Part shown: positions 44,311 to 54,099 of the stretch, one piece after another
Layout: each line of letters opens with the position of its first letter
How positions within the stretch are numbered: the first letter of the stretch is position 1
Source: Cycas panzhihuaensis
Taxonomy: Eukaryota > Cycadophyta
Assembly (NCBI GenBank): GCA_023213395.1
Contig: CM041465.1
Location: 41,919,741 to 41,983,740, forward strand
DNA: 64,000 nucleotides
Reading direction: 5' to 3'
The notes under the pieces: model-generated
Databases searched by the model: none
The model's input: the letters and a program-made list of their open reading frames with translations, nothing else
What the model was told of the DNA's origin: nothing
Translations under genes and position numbers: made by a program

Positions 44311-45420
44311 GTAGGAACAGAATTGCCTCTGAAGCATGGAAAGCTTCAAAAGGGGTCCAATTACGATCCCATAGTTCTAATATTTCTCTAATTACCACTA
44401 CATTTACTTTTTTTGCTCCCACTTCACAACCACCCTTGTGGATCTTAGATTATGGTGCTTCCCATCATCTGCCGGGACACCAAGAATATTTATCCACTTA
44501 TCAACCTAATTCTAATTCCAAAAAAGAAATCTCTTTTGGAAGTGATTCTCAATTAAAAGTCAAAGAAACTGATGATGTAACCGTAAAAAATGGTTCCATA
44601 AATGATGTATTTTATGTTCCAGGTTTATTACCTAATTTTCTATCCATTTATCAGATTTATTAAAAGGACCTTGTCGTCGAATTCTAGAAAGATAAATTTG
44701 TTATCAAGCAACCCTTTAATAGATTCAAACCTATTGCTTCAGGACCTGCCAACCACAAAATAGGTCTGTATAGTTTGAAAATCTAAAGCATTCTAAAACT
44801 AAACCCTTCACTGCTTTCATAGCTAAATCTGACCTAGTTAGTAAACTTTGGCATGCACGATTCTACCATACAAATTATGGCAAACTACAGTACTTAAATC
44901 AACATGATATGATTCATGGACTCCTACCCTTATCAACGGTTTATAGTGTTTATGAAGCATGTGCAACAGGTAAACAACACATGGATCTCTTCTCTCATCG
45001 AACTTCATTTTGAGCAAAATTACCGCTCAAACTTATGCATTGAGACATCTGTGGTCTCTTCCAAGTACCATCGTACTCTGAAAGTAAATATTTTGTTACC
45101 TTCATTGATGATTTTTCTAAAAAGTGTTGGGTGTATATGCTCAAAACTAGAAGTCAAGTATTTGATATCTTTGTTGAATTCAAAACGTTGGTTGAAAATC
45201 AATCCAACTCAAAAATTAAAATCTTTAGATCTGACAATGCTAAGAAATACCTGAATAATAAATTCATTTCATTTTGCAAAAAACACGCAATAAAATTTCA
45301 ACATTTTGTTGCCTATACTCCCAAACAAAACGGTGTTACAGAATGCAAGAACCACACCCTAGTTGAAATAACCAAATGCATGTTACATGCAAAAGGTCTT
45401 GACTTAAAACTGTGGGCTTA
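44311..45420 (+). pseudogene. TE12 protease and integrase
   Basis: LWILDYGASHHLPGHQEYL is the protease site with Ser replaced by Tyr. LWHARFYHTNYGKLQYLNQH is the pre-integrase. 45131-45421 has KIFRSDNAKKYLNNKFISFC and YTPKQNGVTECKNHTLVEIT: the second Asp and the Glu are kept, but GGEY is AKKY. Frames change several times. Confidence 0.82.
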
Positions 45421-46050
45421 AGCAATAGCTTGCTCCAATTACTTGTTAACCTGATTACCAAGTAAATCTTTACAGAATGTTACACCAGAACAAAAGTGGT
45501 ATAGTCGTAAATTGTCTGTAAAACATCTTAAAATTTTTGGAAACATTGTTTGGGGACATGTTCCAAAAGAAAAACACAAAAAATTAGATCTTAAAAGCTC
45601 TAAATTTATCTTCGTTGGATACAACGAAGAAAGTAAAGCTTATAGGTTACTAGATCTTATCACGCAAAAAATTTCAATTATGTGTGATGTCATTTTTAAT
45701 AAAGAGGGATCTTGATCAAACTCCAATCAAGTAGAACTTCTTGTTTAAAGTCTATTAACTAATACTTATTTAACAAACCCTTCAAAAAAACAAGTTGATA
45801 GTGAAGTAACTGGAAGTTTATCCACACAAGTTCAAAATTGGACTTTAATTAAACCTAATACATCAAATCCATCTACTTCTTCCAACCAATCTTCTAAAAA
45901 TAAACAACAAATTTGTGCTCAAAAGACCCTTTCTAATGCTAGTTCTGATGTTGATAATCCATCGGATACTAGAAAAACCCGATCACAAATGTACAAGCCA
46001 ATTTTGCCTTAATGGTCAAAGTAATGGCCAATAATGATCCTAATTCTCAA
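45421..46050 (+). pseudogene. TE12 integrase C-terminus and linker
   Basis: 45512-45715: SVKHLKIFGNIVWGHVPKEK, LDLKSSKFIFVGYNEESKAY and ISIMCDVIFNKEGS. A Ser/Asn-rich linker follows to about 46010. Part of the RT entry is missing before DGIDYTETFAPVTKL. Confidence 0.8.
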
Positions 46051-46680
46051 ATTGATGGTATTGACTATACCGAAACTTTTGCTCCTGTTACAAAACTAAA
46101 TATGATCAAAATTATTATTGCTCTTGTAACCAAATTTGGCTAGCAAATACATCAAATGGCTGTAAAGAGCGTTTTTCTAAATGGTGACCTTAATGAAGAA
46201 ATCTATATGTCCCAACCTCTTGGTTTCATGTCTAATCCCAATCTCGTTTATAAACTCAAAAAATCTTTATATGGTCTTAAACAAGCCCCTCGGACTTGGT
46301 ATATGAAAACAAACAACTATCTTCTTCATCATGGATATACTAAATGCATTAGTGATTCTAACCTCTATTTCAAACACGAAAATGATAACATCACTATTCT
46401 AGTTATTTATGTTGATGATATTATCATAACTGGATCTCTACTCTCTATTCTCTGATATTCATCAATTAAAATGTGTTCTAATAAATAAATTTGAAATGAC
46501 TGACCCAAGGCTTCTTCACTATTTTTTAGGTCTTCAAATCTATCAATTTGAATCTATAATCTTCATTTCATAACTTAAGTATATTATTGATCTAATTTAA
46601 AGATTCAATATGGAAAGTTCAAAACCAGCACCAACTTCTCTACAATCAAGTATAAAATTATCAATTGATTGTCAACCCCC
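46051..46680 (+). pseudogene. TE12 reverse transcriptase
   Basis: DYTETFAPVTKLNMIKIIIA is followed by 46156-46455: KSVFLNGDLNEEIYMSQPLG, KKSLYGLKQAPRTWYMKTNN and LVIYVDDIIITG with YVDD intact. It continues with stops (MTDPRLLHYFLGLQIYQFES). Confidence 0.85.
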
Positions 46681-47345
46681 CTTGCGAACCCATGTTATAT
46701 CGTCAATTAATAGGTAGTCATATTTACCTAACCCAGACTCGCCCAGATATTTCTTATGATGTTGCCTTGTGTTCCAGGTATATGCAAAAGCCCCATGAAT
46801 CACACTCGAAAGCAACAAAATGAATTCTATGATATCTTCAAGGTACGATCTAATATAGCTTAACATATAATTACTGTAATACTAATCTAAAATTGATAGG
46901 TTATACAAATTCTGTTTGGGCAGGAGATTCAGATGATCGAAAATCTACAGCTAGATATATCTTCTTTCTTGATTATTCACCTATCATATGGTCCTGTAAA
47001 AAAATGCAATCATTAGCTCTATCTACAATAGAAGTTGAATATCAAGCCTTGGGAGAAGCCAACAAGAAATCCCTTTGAATTAAAACCTTATTAAATGAAC
47101 TTGGTTTGTTTTTTGATTCTTCTATTCAAATCAAAGTTGATAATCAAGGTGCAATTTCTATCGCAACTAATCTTATAGCACACTCTAGAACAAAACATAT
47201 AGAATTGCATCAACATTTTATTCGTAATCTTGTAAATGATAATACTATTAATCTATCTTATTGTCCTACAGATTTGCAGATTGCTGATATATTGACAAAG
47301 TCATTAACAGAAGCTAAGTTCGTCAAGTTATGAGAGCTATTAAAG
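46681..47345 (+). pseudogene. TE12 RNase H
   Basis: 46893-47078: IGYTNSVWAGDSDDRKSTAR, PIIWSCKKMQSLALSTIEVE. 47106-47333: IKVDNQGAISIATNLIAHSR, TKHIELHQHFIRNLV and DLQIADILTKSLTEAKFVKL. The first Asp is Asn (YTNSVWAGD). Confidence 0.85.
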
Positions 47346-47439
47346 ATTGATGAAGTCTTCGTCAAAGGGGGATTGACGTGTTGAAGTCTTCATTATCTTC
47401 TTCATCCTCTATTGTACTAAAGATAACATTAAAGGGGGT

Positions 47440-47908
47440 TGTTAGAAATAATCTTTTATGTTAATGTATTAAAGTTATAATATTATCTTAGTTATAATAT
47501 TATCTTTGTAAAGTTTAATTATTGTAAAATTCAATTATTATAAAGTACAACTATTATGTATTTAATTGTTATTTACTAAAAGTCCAATAAAATTAATGAT
47601 TGTCCATTTCAACGAACCTTTACTTATCTTCTCGAATAATTATTCAAGAATCTTTCATGATAGGTTGGCTACATGGTTACACGTCCCTAGTCAGCCCAGT
47701 AGATTAGAAAGAGAGGATGAGATCCTCATTCTTCCATCTATGTACTCTGTTATTATTCCAGTAATATATTACTATATTTTGAGGTGGTATTTTCTCCCCT
47801 GTAGGGGTTTTCCACCTACCAAATTATTGTGCATATTGTGTGGATGAATTCATGTTCAATAATGTTCACTGTATGTTGTGATTTGTCAATGATACCCTCT
47901 CTCCAACA
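47440..47908 (+). repeat. TE12 3' LTR
   Basis: 469 bp, ending ..CTCTCCAACA like the 5' LTR. Confidence 0.88.
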
Positions 47909-49860
47909 CCTACCTTCTCCAAAAATCAATCTATCATACATAGCCTTCAAAGGAACCCAACAAAAGGAGTAGTACACATGCGTGGCAAGAAGGACCTTAC
48001 TACAAACCTAAAATCTAACAATTAAAGAAAGATACTTGAAATACCCCATACTGAGTGTTTTTTGAATTTTATTAATGACATATTCCCACATCTCCAGCAA
48101 CAAAGTTCAGAATCCAAACAAGTTGCCCAAGAACTTAAAAATTTCCCCCAATTTAATCCAAGTCCAATCATATTAGAAGAGTTAGGTAGGAGTGTTTCCA
48201 GGAAATTGAAGCTAGTACATTTTCTCCATTGAATTTTGGAACCCAAAGTGAGGTAAAAGATCTAAATGGTCTTTAAGGTTGGGTCTACGTTGTAATGTTA
48301 AGCTTGGATAGCAAGGAAGGATTCCTCAACAAAATGACCATTGACAAACTATCTCCTTGTTCACCTAGGGAGATATATCCCTTTGACAAGAGCTTGATCA
48401 ACTCTACTCTAAATGAGATATCTCAAGGCATCAATGACGAGGATGTACTACATTGATGAAAGAGGGAAACCCTATATGTTGAATCTAAGGAGGTTGACTA
48501 GTGTGTGGTACCATGTTAAGGGAAATGTTGGCCAAGGCATCAACAAAGAGGACCTACAACATCCTAACAAATCTACCGAGAAATATGAAGGGTCATTTAG
48601 CCCTATCATATGCATTCTCAAAGTCAATTTTCATGAAGAGGGTGTTTTGGGAGGAGGATCTATCCCATTCCATGCCCTCCCACACAACAACAAAACTGTC
48701 AGGAATGTAAGAGCAATTGATAAAACCAATATGCTCAAGTTTAATGATCTCCAAGAAAATGTGCCCAACCCCCTTAGTCAGGGCCTTAGTTAGGATCTTG
48801 TAGAAGATATTTAAAAGTGTGATGAGGCACAATCTAGTAATCAACTCCGGGTCACCTCCTTTGGGAATGAGATTGATGTTCCCTTGCTAATCCTATGCTC
48901 TAGAGATCCATATGCAATCCTCTCTTTGTAAACTCTAAGGAAAGCTAGGCTAATGTATTCCTAAGTGACTTTGTAGAGCTCCCACTAGAAGCCATCAACC
49001 ATAAGGGCCCTTTTCACTAGTCATTTCATGTAAGGCTTCTCTGAGCTCCTCTAGCTTGAGAAGCATTTCGTAAGAGTTTTACCAAGTGTTGCTTAGATTG
49101 GTGAAGCACAGCTTGGAGATAATCTTACAAAGCCTCTTCTATTTCCTATGTTGACTCTTGAGCTTGAGAGACCTTGCTATAGTAAGCAACGAATTTCTCA
49201 GCAACGTCCTTGCAGGAGGTAATCGTTCATTAAGAGGTCTTGAGGTTGAGGATACCCTTTAACACATGCTTTCTCTTCAAGGCTAGGGGGGAAAAAAAAT
49301 TGAACACCTATTCCCCTCTTTAATACAATGCACACTAGCTCAAATTTATGTCCCCTTAGCTTTCCTACGTACAAAAACCCTCAATTTATGAGCAAGTTGA
49401 GCAATTTGTGCTTGAATGCGCTCACTAAAGGGGTCATGCTCCAATCACGATTTAATCTCCACTAGTTTATTTGTGTTGGTAGATTCCAACTTCCTTTTAC
49501 TGAGACCAACTTCCTTGTCATATCCCTTAAGCAAGGAGGCAATCCTATTCATAGCTTCTTCTCACCAAACAATCCACCTAGTGTCAATAAGCAAAAATGG
49601 GTAAAAGTTCCAAACTTACTTAATATCGTTCATGCATACCATGGAAGTAAGGTGGCAAGCATTAAGCTTAAACAAAGATCTTTAACATGCGACTTTATGC
49701 AACCCATCCCCCCACCCCACCCAAGAAAAAAAGGGTAAATGTGATAGGGTAGTCTCTAGACAATGCAAAATCACTTAGGACCTTGATGGACCTACCACTT
49801 TCTAGAACATGGCTCTATCCAGCCTTCTAAAAATACGGTTATGCTTGGCCCTGAGGATTG
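47909..49860 (-). pseudogene. TE10 ORF2: reverse transcriptase region
   Basis: 48593-48844 reads RLCLITLLNIFYKILTKALT, LEIIKLEHIGFINCSYIPDS and MKIDFENAYDRAK, the L1 motif RPISL-N..YKI..K, then Q.GF..GR.I.D, then KIDFEKAYD. Further down are FKFLGNLFGF, NKIQKTLS, KYLSLIVRF and VLLATHVYYSF, the post-RT block. 48900-49860 would be the endonuclease and early RT but is too decayed to read. Many stops. Confidence 0.75.
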
Positions 49861-50764
49861 CTTTAGGTCTTGGCTAGAACTTCAGCGCTACTCTATGAAG
49901 CCACCCATTTTCATGCCTCACCACTGGCTCCTTCCTTTCGGTTTCAATTTGGACCCTCGACTCAATCTCCAACAAAATGAATGAATAATCGCAAATGCGA
50001 TGGTCCATGGAGTGGCAATGAAAGCAAGCATTCAAGACATTAAGAAAACCTACCATTTGTTTAAAGGATTGGTCACCACACTAGATGACCATGTGATCTA
50101 GATGTACATGGGACAGGTCAACTCTAGCACAAATGTAAGCATGTGACCTAGGACAAAGTTTCCTATAGGACCCGAGCAAAATAAATTTGCCCAATGGCTT
50201 GATTAGCTCCTTGGCAAAGGTCCAAAGATGCATGGAGAGTCCAAGACATTTAAATGCCACCATATTGTTAACAGAGAAATCCAACTCCTAATGGTTAAAT
50301 ACGACCAAGTTATGTATACACACCCATGGCCCCCATCTAAAGACCTACTCAAATGCTTCTAGGTACTCAAAAATAGAAGAGTAAAACCCCTTGGAGGGGT
50401 TTCTAATGGAGTTTGCTTTCCAATGGAAAACTTCAAGGGACGCACGTACACATTATTTGAGTATAGGCTTAGGTGGAGGACAACCAACAATGTGGCTATG
50501 GTCTAAACATACTACAGGAAAAGAGTCTAGCTCACCTCATTGAAGATCTTGGGAACAAACTTCCTAGCTCTTTTGAGTGCCATCCTCTTCCTGCAAGAAC
50601 ACAAGTTGATGATCTATAGAGGAAGCAATAGACTTTAAAACAACCTTGGAGTACAAGTGTGGGACATTGTATAGGGTGGCCATAATGGCCCACCAAATGC
50701 AATAAAGTCCCCACCAATCAACACCAAGGGCAAGACTAACAATCCAAATTTCGCCATGCACTTC
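49861..50764 (-). pseudogene. TE10 ORF1 remnant
   Basis: 50081-50284 has FSVNNMVAFKCLGLSMHLWT, FAKELIKPLGKFILLGSYRK and AYICARVDLSHVHLDHMVI, the layout of the plant LINE DUF4283 domain. 49874-50056 has NACFHCHSMDHRICDYS, a damaged CxxCxxxxH knuckle. Both suit ORF1p, the nucleic-acid chaperone. Confidence 0.6.
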
Positions 50765-52728
50765 AATTGATGGCTATGAATGTGAAATCATAAAACAGTC
50801 CAGATTCAAGACTCTGCAACTCCCTCATTTCCCCTTTAAGTAAGATGGTATTACAGTCACAACTTCAAGCTTTGAAAATCCATTGGATGCCAAACCAATA
50901 TATCTTCTCCGTTCAAAGAATTATGATCAATGTCATATGCATAAGTCTACATTGTCAGAAATTGAGGTCAAATGTAGTATACAATATGGACTTCTGAGCA
51001 ATGGAAACAATGGTCAATTGTGTCTTGGAAACTGCACTTCATTCTCTGAGCTGGCTGCTGTCAAGACCATCTTTAATAATGGTAAGTCAGTCTGTAGTCC
51101 ACCTCACAAGAGGAAAAGAAATTTACCAGAGCAGCATCTGATAAGTGCATAGCAGCAAAAGATGGATGTGTCCTATGAATTAGAGAATTGTGGAAGGCTG
51201 AAAGTAGAGCAGATAGTAAGAATCCATCAATTGATGCAAAATGGCTTCTGAATTTAGATGCTTTGTAGGAAGGATGAGGAATAAGTGGAACAAGTACCAA
51301 GAGCAAAGGAGGAGCAGAAACAACAGAATGTGAATGTGGTGTCATTCATGCCTGCCACCCTCGACTAGTATGCTTGGTTGTTAAGGCATATGAACAAATG
51401 GTAAAATTCTTTGCAGATAAATGAAAAATGGCCTCACTTTCAAGCATCACAAGTTGAAATGGCGGATAGCTTAAAAGCGACTCAATAAGGTCTATGGTGT
51501 ATAATCTGCAAACTCTAGATGTGCAAAGGAAATATCAAGCATCTAACAAGTCTTTATTAAGGAAACCTTAACTGCCGGGAGAAAACGATGCAGATCTACC
51601 GCGTATTTAAGGAGTTATTATAAAGAAAATCTCAATTGCCACAAGCGAATTGTGAAAATGATGTAGATGTCCACAGGCTAGACAGGTAGATAAGAACTTT
51701 CAACAAGTTGGGCATATGGATTGCCCATGGCCTTACATTTGAAACGTAGATGTCCACAGATTAGAGTAGTAGATAGTGGCCTTCGACAGTTTGCACATGC
51801 GGATTGTCCATGGCCTTACATTTGAAATTTCGCTAACCCTTCTAATAAAGCCATCTTTTGGTAGATTAAAATGCTACGGAAACACTTACAACTTGAAGAC
51901 AGTAAATATCGTCAGAATAAGGAACCATGCTAAGCCGAGCTACTCGGGTGTCATTAAGGCCCATTCCCCGCACCGGGTAGACTCTGCCTTTCGCATTGTG
52001 GGCAATAATGTGTGCACGCGCCATGTACCCGTCAGAAATGATCTTGTGCTTTTTATGAAACTCATATCAATAGGATCATTTGCACGCACCAACCTTATAA
52101 GGGTCCACTGTTCCAATCTCCATGGCTTGGAATATGCGCTGTGTCCCGGCATCCGCAAGAGTTTCAGGTAGAAGCACTTTTTAAGCAATCACAGCGTCTC
52201 TTGACCCGGTGACAACCGGTTGGCAGATGCAAACCGTTAACCAACAGAGCACAAGCCACTGGATCCATCTACCTCGTCATGCATAGCAGCCAAAACGGTC
52301 CCCTGCCATGCAATCATAGGGAACCCGGTGCCAGAAGGTGCATTTTCACATAGATGAATCCAGGGCCTTTATCTGGATATGCAGATTGAACTCGAGGGAA
52401 TCCGCCCCTGACCTTTAGTTTTCTATATAATTTTCTGTATTAGGATGGATCCTCACAGATGGTTATGTTAAAGCAATACCAATTATAGTGCAATAACTGA
52501 TTCATCCGGTGCAAAATTTCCGAGGTTTCAGCTGTGTGAATCCAACCTTAGTAGATGTTGGGGGTGAAGACAAGCCAAAATATGCCAATACTAACAAAAA
52601 ATTATTTCCAATCTAATAGAGAAATTTACAGTAACATAACAAACTGTGCAAATCCACCCAAAATTGTGTATCATCATCAGGGTTGTGTAAATCTAAGATA
52701 ACAGAACGCAAAGCAAGGGAGAGCTAAC
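50765..52728. other. Intron 1, donor-side sequence
   Basis: Not assigned to a recognised element. It contains a diverged tandem duplication of about 87 bp (51661-51746, 51747-51833, each ending CCATGGCCTTACATTTGAAA). It also has a GC-richer stretch (51930-52420) with long but stop-broken minus-strand frames that I cannot name. The plus-strand open frame 50883-51152 lacks any family motif. Confidence 0.45.
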
Positions 52729-52861
52729 CGCTGAGTGTTTTCCAAGCGGAGGAAGTGTTCTGAGCAAGAATCCGCTCCCTTATTTGCGACGCCGTGGATG
52801 CCTGGAATACGAACATCACCGCTACCACAGACAACAGCATGGTTGTTAAGCTTGGCGCCAT
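52729..52861 (-). CDS. GDPDL: GDPDL exon 1: signal peptide
   Basis: This is the first coding exon of a GDPDL (SHV3-like) protein. The ATG at 52861 opens 44 codons plus one base. Residues 2-25 are hydrophobic, with SLTTMLLSVVAVMFVFQAS at the core, and look like a secretory signal with likely cleavage near ASTAS/Q. The exon ends WKTLS plus one G at the donor G|GTTAGC (728/727 of 52 kb). That phase joins exactly to the two leading bases of exon 2, giving WKTLSG-SAPLVIAHGG, the expected junction in this family. An upstream in-frame ATG at 52927 would place 22 extra residues before the signal peptide, so I prefer 52861. Known family members are GPI-anchored, apoplast-facing proteins needed for cell-wall organisation. 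The call rests on exon 2-4 homology plus phase agreement. Confidence 0.8.
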
Positions 52862-53233
52862 AGAGAATGGCGCAAGATATCCTCCTCCCGCTACAACCAC
52901 CACAAATGGGCCTCTCAGGACACACACAGTCGAGCCCTGGTTCTTAACTCAAATCAATTCAATCGCACCGCCCTTTATTTTCTCTTATTCTTGGTTTTCG
53001 CGTGTTGCGGTAGCATCATGCCTCCAACAATCCAACGATGGACGTGCCCTGCGGCTCAAAATCAATGCCAGCTGGCCTGGCAGTAAATGTGACGTGCTGA
53101 CGTTGCGGTTCAAATGCCGCCAAAACCGCGACGCGCCCGACGAAACTAGCGTGCGCGGGCGGCCATCCGATAACAGCTTGCTCTCCTTTCTTTATTTATT
53201 TATTTATTTCGAGTAGACGGCCGCGGGTGGCCA
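52862..53233 (-). promoter_or_regulatory. Presumed GDPDL promoter region
   Basis: GC-rich sequence directly upstream of the GDPDL ATG. On the minus strand AAAATAAAGGGCGG (about 52970-52983) is a weak TATA-like candidate. A TTTA repeat lies at 53194-53213. No defined element is proven. If the plus-strand exon at 53234 is real, this is a bidirectional promoter of about 370 bp. Confidence 0.4.
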
Positions 53234-53569
53234 ATGGCGTTGGGATTAATGAAATTCCAGCGGAACCCTACGCGGAAAGCTGCCAGCCTGGTCGCCATGC
53301 TTATCGCCAACCATACCGTCAAGGCAGGCTCCGTCAAATCCCTCCTCCACTGTGGTCAACGTGCTTGGGCAGTTTCTGGAAGGGCCACACGGATCTGCTC
53401 CTCTCTGCCAAATTTTCCAGGAGTTGTTGGCTCGTTGTTTACTCCCTTGTGGGATTGTTTTGGGATGTGGGGTACCGGGGATGGCGGACGGCCCATTTTC
53501 GGTGGTGAGCCCAGGAGAGTGAGCCACTCGGAGCATCCGTCACTTCCATATTCGTATAACGCGATTTAA
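53234..53569 (+). CDS. Candidate divergent first exon, transit-peptide-like
   Basis: An ATG at 53234 opens 111 codons. The first 70 or so residues (MALGLMKFQRNPTRKAASLV, LIANHTVKAGSVKSLL, AWAVSGRATRICSSLPNFPG) are rich in Arg, Lys, Ser and Ala and contain no Asp or Glu, as expected for an organelle-targeting presequence. The GC-rich composition and head-to-head position with GDPDL fit a gene start. No domain follows before the stop, so a splice donor (for example GTACCGG at 53472 or GTGAGCC at 53506) would be needed. It may be a chance ORF in a GC-rich promoter. Confidence 0.3.
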   Translation: MALGLMKFQRNPTRKAASLVAMLIANHTVKAGSVKSLLHCGQRAWAVSGRATRICSSLPNFPGVVGSLFTPLWDCFGMWGTGDGGRPIFGGEPRRVSHSEHPSLPYSYNAI

Positions 53570-53815
53570 CGGGCCCCACGGGGAGGGTTCTTCAGGTTGA
53601 TAGAGGGTCCCCCCACCCCCAACCACAGATTCCTCATCCGCAACCTTCATATGCCCTGCCGTTCCGAATGTTCACCGTTTGCATTGAATGCGCAGAGCCA
53701 GGTGCTGTCATCTTAACCGTTTCTCTGGAATCACTTCCATGGATGTCGACTCCAGGGATTCCTTGCCGTGCATATACATATATATATAAATCTATTCCCT
53801 GTCAGTGCAACTGCG

Positions 53816-53856
<41 letters not shown>

Positions 53857-54099
53857 ATTCTTACTATTGTCAACGTCGACGACTGAAATGGAGAGTCTGC
53901 AAATTCCTTGGACTACACCAGAAGCAATACCTTCCAGAAATCTGCCTTGTTACAGGCACGTTGCATGCCAGACCATACATCTTGATTATAAGATTTATTC
54001 TTCATACACGTTTGGTGAAACTTCATCGCACCATCGTCCAAATTCTATAGAACCATGTGACGTAAGGACACCATACATACAGATAGAACTGATTTGTTT
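53570..54099. other. Gene-free stretch with TA microsatellite
   Basis: No supported gene. A pure (TA)n tract lies at about 53818-53852, preceded by a shorter one at 53772-53790. Confidence 0.6.
53818..53852. repeat. (TA)n microsatellite
   Basis: An uninterrupted alternating AT run of about 35 bases. It produces the spurious Tyr-Ile open frames nearby. Confidence 0.9.

Larger units (their letters stand above)
41999..47908 (+). mobile_element. TE12: rearranged copia element
   Basis: LTRs at 41999-42528 (530 bp) and 47440-47908 (469 bp) begin TGTTAGAAATAATC and end CTCTCCAACA. The PBS TGGTATTAGAGC starts at 42527 on the LTR end. The PPT AAAGGGGGT abuts 47440. The target duplication is ACTAC/CCTAC (four of five). 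The 5' LTR holds a tandem duplication. Between the PBS and gag an inverted RT piece and a second 3' end were inserted (42545-43150). Confidence 0.85.
40240..50764 (-). mobile_element. TE10: L1-type LINE (degenerate)
   Basis: Minus-strand non-LTR element, cut by TE12 (41999-47908) and a solo LTR (TE11). ORF1-like sequence lies at about 49870-50764 and ORF2 RT at 48590-48850. The RT thumb and post-RT region spans 47909-48260 and continues beyond TE12 at 41100-41998. No poly-A tail or target duplication was found; the left boundary is approximate. Confidence 0.7.
1324..52728 (-). other. GDPDL intron 1, about 51.4 kb
   Basis: The donor lies after exon 1 (GTTAGC, beginning at 52728) and the acceptor TGTGCAG ends at 1324. 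The phase is 1 on both sides. The interval is filled by TE1-TE12 described below. Stretches not assigned to an element are 1324-2095 (acceptor side) and 50765-52728 (donor side), where I see no gene I can name. Splicing of the two ends is inferred from phase and family homology; no transcript evidence is available here. Confidence 0.75.

Noticed and set aside
50883-51152. Plus-strand frame with a basic PPHKRKRNLP end that recalls IDD zinc-finger proteins
   Set aside because: Only one short basic motif matches, no zinc fingers follow, and a stop comes shortly after. Too weak.
52794-53216. Plus-strand 140-codon frame over GDPDL exon 1
   Set aside because: It is the antisense shadow of the signal-peptide exon and its GC-rich upstream region, with no motif.
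53246-53536. Minus-strand 96-codon frame upstream of GDPDL
   Set aside because: No start context or motif; it is GC-rich sequence that is open on both strands.
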